Shown here in pieces: positions 27,120 to 46,800 of a stretch of DNA of 64,000 nt. Each line of letters starts with the position of its first letter. The first letter of the stretch is position 1. The notes under the pieces were generated by a model. The model had not been told where the DNA came from and made no database searches. It was given only the letters and a program-made list of their open reading frames with translations. The stretch covers positions 866,280 through 930,279 of the forward strand of contig NW_002060956.1 of NCBI RefSeq assembly GCF_000150275.1, in the 5' to 3' direction. Origin of the DNA: Trichoplax adhaerens. Taxonomy: Eukaryota > Placozoa > Uniplacotomia > Trichoplacea > Trichoplacidae. Made by a program: the position numbers and the translations under genes.

Positions 27120-28190
27120 GCCTGGGATTATGGGGTTTATTGAAATTCTTTGAATGGGATGATAACTACTGTACTGTATGTACAGTGTACTGTAGATTAA
27201 TGTAGACCGTACTGTACATCATTAGCGATTTGCTTTTGCAGGTTTTTGAAGTTTTAGGGATGGGATGATAGCTACTGTACACAGTGTACAATACAGTGTA
27301 GACTAACGTAGAGACCGTACATTATTATGTACAGTGTAGACTCATGTCGACCGTACCTCCTTATTAGCGATTTACTTTTGCAGGTTTTTGAAGTTTTTGG
27401 GATGGGATAATAACTAGTGTACAGTGTAGACTAATGTAGAGACCGTACCTTATTAGCGATTTGCTTTTGCAAGTTTTTGAAATTTTGGGGGATAGGATGA
27501 TAAGTGGTGTACAGTGTATATTAATGTAGAAACCGTACATTATTAGCGATTTGCTTTAGTAGGTTTTTGAAATTTTGGGAATGGGATGATAACTAGTGTA
27601 CGGTACAGTGTAAATTAATATAGAGACCGTACCTTATTAGCGATCTGCTTTTGTAGGTTTTTGAAATTTTTTTGGGGGGGGATGGGATGATAACTGGTGT
27701 ACAGTACAGTGTAGACTAATGTAGAGACCTTATTAGGGATTTGCTTTTGCAGGTTTTTGAAATTTGGGGGGGATGGGATGATAACTAGTGTGCAGTGTAG
27801 ACTAATGTAGAGACCTTATTAGGGATTTGCTTTTGCAGGTTTTTGAAATTTGGGGGGGGATGGGATGATAACTAGTGTGCAGTGTAGACTAATGTAGAGG
27901 CCTTATTAGGGATTTGCTTTTGCAGGTTTTTGAAATTTGGGGGGGATGGGATGATAACTAGTGTGCAGTGTAGACTAATGTAGAGGCCTTATTAGGGATT
28001 TGCTTTTGCAGGTTTTTGAAATTTGGGGGGGATGGGATGATAACTAGTGTGCAGTGTAGACTAATGTAGAGGCCTTATTAGGGATTTGCTTTTGCAGGTT
28101 TTTGAAATTTGGGGAGATGGGATGATAACTAGTGTACAATAGAGAGTCTGTAGACTAATGTAGACCTTGCATGATCATTATTATTATTAT
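27120..28190 (+). repeat. Minisatellite array, about 86-96-bp unit, about 11 copies
   Basis: The unit contains gatttgcttttgcaggttt, then a G-run of variable length, then gggatgataactagtgt and agtgtagactaatgtagag. Starts of the attag(c/g)gat landmark are at about 27221, 27363, 27452, 27542, 27636, 27732, 27818, 27905, 27991 and 28077. Left copies are variable (89-96 bp, up to 142), while the last five are near-identical at 86-87 bp, as expected from recent homogenisation at one end. Each unit carries TTTTGCAG, which resembles a splice acceptor. No conserved open frame runs through it. Confidence 0.92.
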
Positions 28191-29180
28191 TAGCAATTTG
28201 CTTTGCAGGGTTCTAAAGAGTCTCGACAGAGAGGCGAAGTTAGTTGATTTTTACAGTTAGTAGAGTAGAGTACTGCACTATACGCGTCTTTCACCAAATT
28301 GCGACAGAGAAAATTTGGAGAATTTTTTCACTCTTGTACTGTTCTATAGTCATTCCACTGTCGTATCAGTAGTCTTTTTTTTGCATTACTAAAGCACGGT
28401 ACCGTTCCGTTCCGTGACAATGTAGTCGCCATGCGGTCTTGCATGTCTCTTGTCATGCTCAGAATGATGGCGTAAAATCATCTTTTTATCATAGTAAGTT
28501 GTACGTTTGCAATTTTGTACTATCTACTACAGTCAAAAGTACAGTGCTGTTACTGTATTGACACAGTGGATTTATTTCAATGACAGTATCTTTTCCAACA
28601 CTCCAAGTCAGCAATGGAATTCATAACGAGTGGCGGTAACCACAGACACATGGCTAATTGGCTATGCAAAGTGCTACCAGGCAACTAGGCAAGTATTAAA
28701 AGGCAAAAGTTAAGGTGGCAACCTTCAATACTACAACACGTGTACAGTAGAACAAAACTACAAATTACTATAGTGGCTTTACATAGCGCAACGACTACCA
28801 CTGATACTGCTTTCGGTATTGACGTAACAGATTAGGCATTTCAGAAATTTACTGCCACTAGCGCCAGCACAGCCAGCCACTTGAGCACATGCCTGTACAG
28901 TACCAGACAGGAGAGTACAGTCCCTAGCTACAGTACTTAGTACTGTCAAAGTTCACTTTTTTTTTCCGGTCATTTGCACAATGCACATGCACATTCGATA
29001 TGGTTACGCTAGTGTACTGTACGCGGGCACAAGTTTTGCCCTCACTGTGTAATGAGTCTACTGACTAGATTGAGTCAAACCATTCATTGTACATCCGTGC
29101 TTCAATCGAATTGCAAAAAATTTTTTCTTGCCTTCTTGAAATCGCTTTTCACTCACTAATGATCAGCAATCTCTGCTAAG
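28191..29180. other. Upstream flank of eIF4A
   Basis: Roughly 1 kb between the array and the eIF4A start codon. It should include the promoter and 5' UTR. GTAC/TACAGTAC motifs are present near 28890-29020. No TATA box or other element could be assigned with confidence. Confidence 0.4.
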
Positions 29181-35396
<6,216 letters not shown>

Positions 35397-37267
35397 AAAG
35401 TCATAAATCGTGATAATGTGTTAAGCCATGAAGTAAGGAGCAAGAGATGTTGGTAGAATTTGTATTAACAATGCTACCAAATTAAATGCACAGGTTAATA
35501 TTTGAATTTCACGTTAAGAAGAGTAGTATAATACTTTCTTAATAACGTTTAAGCTATTACACTACGAGTTGTTTGAACGTGGCTGCTATAAAGAAATTAC
35601 GGTACAGTATATAGATTTTTTAGCTCGTCCTTTTTTTGACTTTAGTAGTCTGACATTAGTGAGAATGTTAACATATAATAAAAAGCCATCAATCAATATT
35701 TGCATTATACTACCACCAATGATTGATGGTCAAAATTTGTCGGTTCTATACAATCGGTAAATTCGATAAATTTGACTTAGTGCCATGTATCATTGGAATA
35801 CTTTAATTTACAGTACAAACCAATATGGTTCTTTAATACTTACTATTATAATTATTAGCCGATAATGTTATCTTTGCTGTAACAACATCCAAACTACTAT
35901 GTTGAAAAGTTATGCGCTTATATACAAACGGCGATTAAAATTTTTATTATAACACAATGTAATCTGTTGTTGTTATGATGCCACTCTATGGTAGTAGTTT
36001 TTATGACCTCTTGAAGAATAGTAGTATGGTACTTTAATCTCTTTAAGATCAGAATAGTAAGGATGCGTTTATGGTCAAGGCGTTAAAAGTGCGCGGTATT
36101 TAACCGATGAAAGCTTAGATGACACAGCTGCCTTTATCGATTCGATATTTGATGTGCTTCTGATCAATTTTTGTTTTTAATGTCAACTGGAAATAATAAA
36201 CTACCAAGTCTTACCTATTAATTCATCGAGTTATATGATTACTTGTTGAAGTTACGAATGAAATGTAAGTTTAGGAAAAGTTTAAGCAACTTGGAGCTAG
36301 CATTCGCATACTAGATTGAGAAAGGGTCTAAAATCTCTATCAATTATGAGTAAACACTACAATGTCGACTTACAGTATAATACCATATCAGAGAATGGAT
36401 TGATCGCAAGTTAAGGAACGAATACAGTACTCCGATTTTCAGAAACGTATGTGTCAACACTGAACAGCCCCGCTGTTGAAAATCATCTGCAATTTGGTAA
36501 TTTTTGTACCATCCTGTCTGCGTTAGACGTTATTTACTATGTACTATAATATAATTTGTAATCGAACAACGAGGGTATACGTAGTCTCTCTACTCCATTG
36601 TAGGAGAGACTAGAAAAGTATTTTGCGTTAGATGTCTGTATTCGTATAGTAAAGCGTAAGTACAAGTACAAGGAGCTGAGTCGAAATGCTAAAACATCGG
36701 GTAGGGCAGGTCGGACAGCATCCTGTCCTATCTTACAATCTGCAACGCAAAAATACCTACAGTACAGACTACCTCAACTCCCAAGCTAGCTTGTTTTGTC
36801 CCCGTTCTCATTCTTCCATAAACTCTACAGATTGTAATCTAGAACTAGCCATTTAAATCAAAGCGAAATGATTTGATGACGGTTATAATAAGCAGTCTCG
36901 CTGCTTGTGGTACTGCGTCTTTAAATGTGAAATGGCTCCGTCTAGCATGGCACCGCAGGTCAGACAGACAGAACTGCTGTACCGTGGTGGTACCAAATTT
37001 ATCATTGAGAAGTCCCCGCTGTATTGCACTTGTATCATAACACGGACAGACAAGGAACTGGACTTTTCACCTACTGTATACTGTAGGTATAGCAAGCAGT
37101 GAGTCGTTGGCGACGTTGGTACAGTTGCTGTAGATTCGATTTTCACACGTAGCGTACTGTACAAAACAGTACAGTAAAGTCGGAGACAGTACTGTACAGT
37201 ATAGGTGATCCAGTGTATCCATCGAAGCCTGTTCAGTGGTCAGTGTCGCGCACTAGAAGAAGACAAG
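35397..37267. other. Intergenic region between eIF4A and AP1S
   Basis: Contains the eIF4A 3' UTR (an AATAAA-like hexamer occurs near 35679) and the AP1S promoter. Around 36700-37210 GTAC/CTGTAC palindromes are frequent. Open frames lie on both strands at about 36880-37165; they mirror each other and carry no recognisable domain. Confidence 0.45.
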
Positions 37268-39053
37268 ATGGTGAGTTGGAGAGAGAGTAGTTTGCAAAAA
37301 ATATGGCGATTGACCAGTAGTGAGCAGTTGAATGCTGACATCGTATTCCATAAGAGTAATTGAAACTTGTCTCTCTGTTTGTAGGTCCAATTTGTATTAT
37401 TATTTAGCCGGCAAGGTAAGTTACGCTTGCAAAAGTGGTTCAATGCATCCACGCTGAAAGAGAAGAAAAGGACTGCTCGTGAATTGATTACCGCTATATT
37501 AGCTCGTAAACCCAAAATGTGTAACTTTTTGGAATGGAAAGATTTAAAAGTTGTTTATAAGCGGTAGGTAGATGAGTTGCACGTGAGTGATTGGTCGTTA
37601 GTTATTAGCAAGTAGATATACCATGGGTTAGGATGACTTCTTTCGTGTTGTAAAGTTCGGAAAAGACTTTCAATGCAATTTGTAAAAAAAATCCATTAGT
37701 ATCATTTACTCCTGTCGATTTTACTAGTAAAATACAATTACTACTTTTAAAATATACCTCAAATTATGTTGAAAATAAGTTTATATGATTGTGACTACTT
37801 TGATCGTTCAATTAGTGGTCAAGATATCGATTGCTATAGTTGTAATCGTCAATATGTGACTTCATTACGCCTATATTTACCAATCATGACAAACGATCGT
37901 TTTGGATGTCGTCATTTCTTCAATGATCGAAATGAACGAATATATATAGTCATCATGATCTTCCGATCATGTTGTGCTATGACTAATCGATTTCTACTAC
38001 AATACAGTCTATATGACATAGAAATCGATATGCAATTACGCGCCAATGTTATACATGCAATAAAGTCATATACTGTACAGTCGGCATAATTCATATGCTA
38101 GTCGACATTCCTTATTGATGGTTCAACATTTTAGAAGGCTGCTATCGCTGAATATGGACATCATTTTGATTATATTTTCATTTTGTACTTTTGGCGTAGT
38201 TATGCTAGCCTTTATTTTTGCTGTGCTATCGAAGAAAATGATAATGAACTGCTAACCTTAGAGCTCATTCATCGTTACGTAGAACTCTTGGATAAGTACT
38301 TTGGCAGCGTAAGTACATTTTACTTACTTATTCTATAAAGGACTGGAGTATCTTTCTGAAACACCGCTGAATTTCTCATATAATATACAGTACTATAAAA
38401 TCACTACAGTGTCGTTTATCAACTTAATTATATGGTGCCTGCACATTAGAGTGCAGTAGATGGTATAAGGCAGATTACCATGTTATACGCTATTGGACAA
38501 GTTTCACCAATAACTTTGAAATATATTTCTTCCTACATGATATGCGCAAGTGCTCGCCCTAATGTTCTTTTCCATTTTATACTTAAATTTTATATCATAG
38601 GTGTGCGAATTAGATATTATTTTTAACTTTGAAAAGGTAATGTAGCATTAATTATATCGAAATAGATTGATATCACCAGTATGATACTAAATCCAGCACT
38701 ATGCTAGGCTGGTTTCATGATAAACAATCTAACCGAAAAATAACTTTATGGATCTGATTTTAACATATTTTAATCGCTTTTTGAATTCGATTAGGCATAT
38801 TTCATATTAGACGAACTATTAATTGGTGGCGATATTCAGGAAACCAGTAAAAAAAATGTCTTAAAAGCTGTTTCAGCGCAGGACATGCTTCAAGAAGTAA
38901 TGAAATCGCAATAATATTGCTCACACATCTACTTAAATTATCATAGCTGTAGTTATAATTGCCTGTAGTCTTTACCTCACTCCACGTTCTATATCATTCA
39001 CGTAGGAAAATGAAACACGAAGTGCACTAGAAGAGCTCGGATTGCCATCTTAA
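37268..39053 (+). CDS. AP1S: AP-1 adaptor complex sigma subunit, complete, 6 exons
   Basis: Predicted 158 aa, identical in length to vertebrate AP1S. Exons: 37268-37270 (the initiator Met alone), 37385-37563, 38200-38308, 38601-38636, 38795-38896, 39006-39053; all in phase. The single longin-like domain is obvious: [87 protein letters not shown]. The sigma subunit pairs with gamma-adaptin in the clathrin adaptor AP-1 at the trans-Golgi network and endosomes, where the pair recognises acidic dileucine sorting signals. [14 protein letters not shown] and the length separate it from AP2S and AP3S. Which vertebrate paralogue (1, 2 or 3) it matches cannot be decided; a single pre-duplication copy is expected in an early animal. 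Confidence 0.97.
37766..38089 (+). other. 107-codon open frame inside AP1S intron 2, unrecognised
   Basis: This ATG-to-stop frame lies wholly within the 636-bp intron between AP1S exons 2 and 3, on the same strand. It is fairly rich in Asp, Arg, Tyr and Cys and matches no family I know. A shorter open frame overlaps on the opposite strand. In AT-rich DNA a frame this long is somewhat unusual but not decisive. It may be random, a nested gene, or retained-intron coding sequence. Confidence 0.2.
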
Positions 39054-40843
39054 ATTAGTTTTGACTTTTATCGTACCTGTAAAGGCAATAAACGCACTGT
39101 ATGGTAACTGACAAAGTTATGACTTACGATTATTCTAATACAGTTATACTACTTATTTTGCATTGATTCGAGTCTCTATGCTACTGTCGGTATTATGATT
39201 TTTTCAATGTTCAAATTTGGATATTGTTATATCGCGATGTATGCATGTACTAATAATTATAATTTTTAGCTTTAAAAATTGTCCACTTAGTTAAAATTTA
39301 TTAGATCAATAGCTAGCTATGAATTCAGTGGCGTATCCTAGCATACAAACTTTAAAATGATGGTATATACAGTATAGTATCTGATATCATAGGAACTTCT
39401 ACTGTAATATTTGAAGCCCGTACTGTAGTGCTACTTTTCTTATACAAATTTATTTATAGTTTAAATGTAATACGGTGGTAAATGGATGGTTTACATTCAT
39501 AAATGATGAACTGTATAAATTATATTCTTGGAATGTTCTTCGCTTCTATTTAGATGTAAACTAAACATACGGTATTGTAATTTGCTCTGCTTATCCATTT
39601 TGCAAAAGATAAATTTATAGTAAATTAAAGAAGATTGTATGGTTGATATCAGTTTTTAAATAGTTTTAACTACTGTGAGTTATTTGCTTAGTAGATAATA
39701 TCTGATAATGAAGCGTATTAATTAAAAACAATGCTAAAATAAATTAATTAGGTACACCAATTTAGACACGGTATTGCTCTTTGAAATAAAATAACGTAAT
39801 CCTCATTATTGATATTGTATTAATTCACTACAACAAGCGTATAAGTAATTTAAAAGAACATTACCTTCAGATAGTTATCGATCATTTAAATTGCAACGGT
39901 ATCAGTTACCGCCGGTCAGACTTGCGTTTGCTTGACGATTAATAAATCACAATGGCAAATGTTCGATAGAGTAGGTAGGTTTAAATTCAAGAAAGCAAGT
40001 ATTTTCGCATGTTGCATTTTCAAGATGTAAGTCTTTCGATGGTACACGAACGAATGTAGCTAAAATAGATGTCAGTGTACACTGGACTATATACCAGTAA
40101 CGCGGCACTTCATGGATGTTGAAATAGTGATAACATAACGATTCTGTACTACTGGTAACAGAAAATTCGAATGACGCTTGGAGTAGAAAGAATGACGACA
40201 AATGTCAAAATAGTCGAAATTTACGGTTAATACTTTTACTTAATATATAACACCGATATAGCAGTTCTTCAATGGTTCCCGCACCCGAACTCGCTCGGCC
40301 AGCTCACGTTTCAAATACATATTTAATATATCAGTATTTGGCGCTAGTTTATTTCATATTATTAAAATATGGCGAACAGTATAAATCCACGATAAATTTG
40401 ATAGTATTACAGTATTACGTATACCCTTAAGCATATGCTGCTGCAGTTTATGATATCGTATTTACTTTGAAACATGCGCGTTCTTTACGAAATCTCAATT
40501 GGTTTCATTTTCTTAATCATGAGATCATGGTTAGGGGTGGGTGATAATTTACTTACAAAAGTCTCACAATTCAATATTAAAAATTCAGTCTAGTACCTAT
40601 TTCGACCAGGAAGCATTAATTACGGTAATTAACCCAAAATTGCCCAATACATAAATCACTACTGTACTCTGCTGATATGTCTAGTAAGCTAAATTAATCA
40701 CTTTATGAATTGTTAGAATGTCTACAAATTATTCTTTTATACATCGCTACTTTTTAGAAACTATCTACAAAAAGTTATCACAAATTAAATGAACTTAGAT
40801 ATATACACGAAATGTTGATACATTTGTACGAATTTCGTAGAAT
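39054..40843. other. Convergent intergenic region between AP1S and SMC4
   Basis: The two genes end towards each other here, so the interval holds both 3' UTRs. Apart from the AP1S poly(A) signal no feature is supported. An 84-codon minus-strand frame at 39947-40201 lacks domain or splice evidence. Confidence 0.5.
39087..39092 (+). terminator. Poly(A) signal AATAAA of AP1S
   Basis: A canonical AATAAA begins 34 bases after the AP1S stop codon, followed by GT-rich sequence. It is the most convincing poly(A) signal in the window and implies a very short 3' UTR. Confidence 0.6.
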
Positions 40844-43800
40844 TTAGGCAGCAGCAATTTTTCGTGGATCAATCACCACGGTTTTCGTCGCATTATCTGT
40901 CTTGTAAATTCCAATTAATCGATCAGCTAATTCAAACATATTGTTTCTTAAACTTATAATAATGAATTGTGCATTTTTCGTTCTCTCCTAGTTGTAAGTA
41001 AAATAAAATAAAATAAAACTATTAGAGGTTCAGATGTACAGTAGAGACACATGAAAACAATAGCCTTACTTTAATATAATTGGCAACAATTGAAACATTT
41101 TTGAAGTCTAGGGCTGCATCAATCTCATCCATTACATATAGAGGGCTGGGTTTAAAATGATGCAGAGCAAAAACCTATGTAAATTATGCAAAAAAGAATA
41201 CATATTTTAACAACAATTTTAAATTTCAGCAATTAAGACATTCACAGGTAGTGTAGCGTATGTAAAGCTGATACTTCAGATCTATAACTACAGTAAGAAT
41301 GTTTACTCATAAACAATTTATTGTATCGTACCAAAGCAAGTGAACTGAGAGTTTTTTCACCACCAGAAAGATTGGATATATTCTTCCAGCTTTTCTTTGG
41401 CGGCCGTACGCTAAATGCAATACCTTCGCTGAAAGGATCCAAACTGTCTACAAGTTCTAAATCCGCGTCACCTCCCAAAGTCAACATTTGGTACATTTCT
41501 TTTAATTTGCTGCTTATTATCTCAAAGCCGTGCATAAACATATCCAGTCTTTCTTTCTTCAATTGATCTAGTTCTCGGCGACGCTCATTACGTTGTTCAG
41601 TTATTTCGTCAAGTTCTGAAACGCGTGTCAAGTAAACTTCTTCCTGTGATATAAATTCAATAAAATGGATTTAGGTGTTGCCCATAATGGAGCTGCTTCC
41701 TTTACAGAAGCTAATTCAAACGCTACGAATCAATGAGACATTACTTTTCTAAAATATTCGGTTATTGCAGCCATGTTAGGTTTCATTTCTTGTAATCTTT
41801 CTTCTAAGACTGTAATCTGGTATTGTAAATTTACGGTATCTAAGCCTTTTAATTCGTCAATACTAATTTCTGGGAGAATATCTTGAGTATCATCGTCAAC
41901 TACTTCACCCTTGACAACACGGTTAAGTTTCATACTTTCCAGCTATACGAAAAAAAAGATGGTCGTAATAATCTAAGTAATCGCTGATAAAGTTTAAGCT
42001 AAACTGCGATCTAATATCTGGGTACTACGAATTTATTGCTTACCTGTTTCTTACAGCTTTTAATTTTTTGCTGGGCTTCTTTCAATTCGCCATTTAATTT
42101 CTCCAGCTCATGTTTTAATTCGATTTCTTTGTTCTTTGATTCATTCTCTTCGTCGTTTATGATTTTTGCTCCGTCAGTTAAAGTATCCAATTCCTTAACT
42201 TTTTCCTGGCGTTGTAAATCTAGCTCATTAAAACGATTGTTATTTTGAACCGCATCATCTTCTAACTTTTCCAGTTGAGCCATAACATCTTTCACGTGAT
42301 TAGTATTCTCTGTTAATTCTTTTTCCATTTTGTTAATGGCTTCACGACATTTATTTAAATTTCTAAATTTTTGACCATCAAGATTACACTTAGATAGGGC
42401 CCATCAGGATAAATTTAGATATGTAACTTTCTTACATACTTATCATTTGTTTTAATTGCAACTTTGGATTTCGTAATGGTAGCATTTGCTTGATCAATCT
42501 GATTGACGACTTTATCCAGTCGTTCCTGTAATAACGACATTAACATAAGTATGATATGACTTATTGCCGATAATCATAGTGCTTAACCGAAACTAAGTGC
42601 TAAATACTGTAGTATGCATACGAAAATAACCAACCTGCTGTACTTTCAGTTTAGTACCACCTATCTCCATAATTTGAGTATGCAAGCGTTTGACAATTTC
42701 TTCCACTTTTGAGGAACGTTTCTCTAGCTTTTCATATTCTTTAATATTATAGTTAATGGCATATTAATTGATTTTATTTGTAAAAAAATGGTTACATATG
42801 TTTACAATATTGCCGCCAAGTGACGGCTAGTCAGTCACTACAAACATACCGGCTTTTTTCTCTCGAAGGGCCGATTCAAGTTGACCTTGACGTTTAGAAT
42901 CGTCTTTGGTACGATGCTGAGCTAATTTTGCTTCTAGTTGCTTTAGTTGTTCAGACATTGTAGTCTGTTGCTCGCTTAAAGACTAAAATAGGAAAAGTTG
43001 AGAAAGTTTATTTAACGATAACTAGATTGATAATTTGATACCAGACTAACAGACTTTAATACGAGTAGCGGATATTACCTTGACTTCCATTTTACATTTT
43101 TCATATTCATATTCTAAAGTAGATATTTCTGTGGTAACTGCTTTTTCCGTTTCTTCAAGTTCTTTCCTGTCACGTTGCAATTTCTATGATGTAAGATAAA
43201 ATTTTAGTTTAATCTATAAATATTACAATCAACCGTTCATAAATTGACTGAAGCTACAATCGTAAAATGGACCTCGCTAATACTGATCCAGCTGTTATGG
43301 TCATTTTCTAGCTTTTTTAGATCTTGTGGAGATACTTCTTCATGTAGCTTAGATGACATCCTGCCTTTAATAACACGATTACCTCCACCGGACATAGTTC
43401 CTACGATGCGTATAGGTTATATGAAATGTAAGCGAATTTATTCGACAATAACGACAGTGTAGCTCAAAATTAAACGGAGTAATAATAGCTATCAGCCAAC
43501 CAACCTGACTGATCAATGAGGTGGCCAGCTAACGTTACTACGCGTTGTCGCTTATTACCCTAGATGAAGGTTTGTGAGAAATTAGTTAAAACGTAAATTT
43601 AAATCCCGCTTAAATTAATTATTTACCTTGAAAGCTATTCTAGTTGCTTGGTCTAAGTCATCGGCAACTAAAGTATCACGTAGGGCAAAGTAAAATGCAG
43701 TTAAGAATTTTTTGTCCGAAATGTTCACTAAATCGAATAGGCGAGGAACATTTTCTGGCCTAAACATGATTAAAAACATTTGCATTAATATTGGAAGCCT

Positions 43801-46800
43801 AATAAGGACGTAACTTAAAATGCTAAACTTACGTTGAAATTTTACTGGAAGCGGCTGGACGTAGTTTCTCAATCTAGAGAATTCATTATAAATTGTATTA
43901 GTACATTGTTAATTTTACAGGAATAAATAACAAAATCTAGTAGCTAATCACCTTGTCTAAAGCCAAGAGTGTTACCAGGCCGATACGTTTTTCTTTTAAT
44001 AGTTTAATACACGCTTGAGCAGTTTCCAAGGTATCGACAACAACATGATCTAGAGCTCCGCAAGCAGTACTTATTGCTACATCATACTTTTGGTTTATGC
44101 TGCCCAAATCACCCTTGATTTAAATATAGATTAAATGCTCGAATGTTGTACATACATTCAATTAATTACAAAAGAATTCATTTGTATTTTACAACACATC
44201 TTACCAATCTTCCATAAATTCCATTTATACGCCCTTCTTTCTTCTCTTTCAAAAGGGCGGTAAGAACTTCATTCCTAAAATGACGATATTATTTGAATTC
44301 TCTAATGTTAAAGATGTACCTTTATAAATTTGAGGCCAGTTGAGATATGCAGAAGTAAAAATTTCGATACAGACCTGCTTTTAGACGCTTGCATAGAGCC
44401 TCTCATTTCTTCAAGTTTACTTCTGCTACTGCGAAGCTGAGGATTATCGAAAAAGAGTAATTCGTATGAAATTAGACGTCAGAACATATAACATTGTCCA
44501 AAATTCTTCACAACGAACATCATTTAAAAATTGCGAAAAATAGCAACCTTTAGGGTATATGTATAATGAATCATTGTAAAAGTTTACTTACGTTGTTTTT
44601 AGTGTCAATTTCATTATTTTCGGTTTCTTTAAGTTTTTGTCTTACACTATTCAATTTTTCCTTCTTATTGGGGATACATTTTTCCATTTCTTTAATATCC
44701 CTAAGTTTTATAAATAATTTTAATCCAACTGACTCTTAATTCAAAAGCCAGTATTTAATATTTCATTACAGTATCAGGTTTTATTGATTACTTTTTTCTT
44801 GCAGCAATGTCTTTGATTGTATTTTCGTAATTTTCCTTGATTTGTTTTAAGTTGTTTTCTGTTTGCTTCTTAGCGCTTAGAAATATATCTAATTCGCTCT
44901 GAGCTACATCCATCTAATCATAGTAACGTAATATATTAAAATCTGATTGAATTAGAAAGCTTACTTCACGTCTTGCTTTATGATAAGAACTAATCTTACA
45001 TTAGATTTTGCTTCATATACAATTTTATTGAGTTCCAATAATTCCTTCTCTTTCCCCTAGAGCCAATAAAAAATTGGTGGTCTATTACTAATGTTACGTA
45101 TAATTCGAATGAGTAAGTTTAATTAGACTCAATAATGTGGAAAATTAATTGCATTACCTCTTTTTCAACTTGAAGATCCTGAGTTTCACTTTTAAGTCCT
45201 AGTATGTTAGAGTAGATTTCAGTGAAATGAAATTTTATGTATAACGCGTATACGATAGGTTTAAATATGGTGCAGTGCATAATTATTGTACCTTCAATGA
45301 TAACTTGCAGATTTTCTTCTTCTACCTTACGTTTAGTCTATCCAAGATATAGATAGTAATCTTCCTTAGTAATCCATTTATATATGTAATTACCTCTAGG
45401 GGATATTACAATTTAGTACGTGATTCATTACCTCAAGACCAGCAATCGCTTCTTCAGAACTTTGAATTTCTTTCTGGCATTTATCGGGGACTTTTAATAA
45501 CTCTTCCAGCTAATGTAGTATGATTATGGTATGGTAATAGAAATTAGAGATAATTTAGTATAAAACATTTAAAGCATATATTAACTAAATGATTTTTTTA
45601 ATCCAAATTCAAAATAGCAACCTTTTGCTTTTCTTTTTGTAAGGCTTTCTCGAACTTTTTATCTTTGGATTTTGAATGCTTAAGATCCTAATAAAGTGTC
45701 GCCATTTGTTAACATAAAAATAAATCTACGCGGCTACGGTTACTGCACAAAGTATATCATGGTTGAAAAATGTTCACCTCTCGTAACTTTACATCAAGCC
45801 GTTCTAATTCGGAATACTGATTTTTGCACTTTTCTAGTTCCGCAACGACTTGATCAAAATGTCTACCGATAACAACGAATACGTATGAACACTCTTACGT
45901 ATGCATATCTAACTTGCATAACGTCGATTGTTTATCTATTATAAATTGTTTAATTTTATCCAATGTCAACTTTATATTTAGTAAGTGCAGAAATAGGCAT
46001 CAATCAGGTCCAGCTTACTTTCTTTTCTTTTTTAGCTCTTTTTCAGCAGCTCTGGTCTTTTCTGTAATATGAATTGAATAGACATGCGAGTTACAGCTCT
46101 GTATAAATAAGTATTGGATAATGTTATATAATGCAACATTACAAACAGACCTCGATTTTGAGTGATACTCTCTTGCAGGCCCTGCAACTGATTCATAACT
46201 GCATCACGTTTTTCAAGGCCTTCGGTATTCTTTTCGGTAACTTCGTAGCTTTAAGAATATAGCACTTGACGTTAAGAACTTATTAGCTAAGGGGTGCTCT
46301 AAATTCGCCTTAAACGTTAGATACTGATACTGTATGCGTGTAGGTTCAAAAATACTGATTTCCTTACACATATTTCTGCAGCAGTTTATGCTTCAATTTC
46401 GTTTTATTATTTTCCATATCTATATATTCGCAGGCTTCATTCTTAATACCTTCCAAGTCATCTTTTTCTTTCTCAACTGCTTTCACACGGTTCAACTAGC
46501 CGTAATTATGAGTAATAGGATTAGTTAAAAGTGGGAAAAGTTTAATTAAATTTAACTGTTGAATTGATTTTGTAAGGGACATGGGTTGAAATAAATATAA
46601 CCGAATTATTAGTAATATACTTTTTCACTTCTGGCTTCATTCATGTCGTCGACATTCTTACTGCGTTCTTCGATAGTGTCCTTAAATTGACTGGAGCCAA
46701 TAATATCCTCTAGAAATTCCAGCATTCCTTCATCATGTTCTGTCTGAGCCTTTGGCTTCATTAACGCAATCTGTTCCACCTCTCCCTATAACAGGTAATT

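Noticed and set aside
27120-28190. Resemblance to a CRISPR array (regular repeats)
   Set aside because: Whole units are repeated with no unique spacers, and the context is eukaryotic. The same applies to the other arrays.
36883-37164. Overlapping 93- and 65-codon frames on opposite strands
   Set aside because: Mutually antisense, in GTAC-rich intergenic DNA, with no domain or splice support.
41321-41566. 81-codon plus-strand frame, and similar ones at 42036-42248 and 43244-43462
   Set aside because: They are antisense shadows of SMC4 exons.
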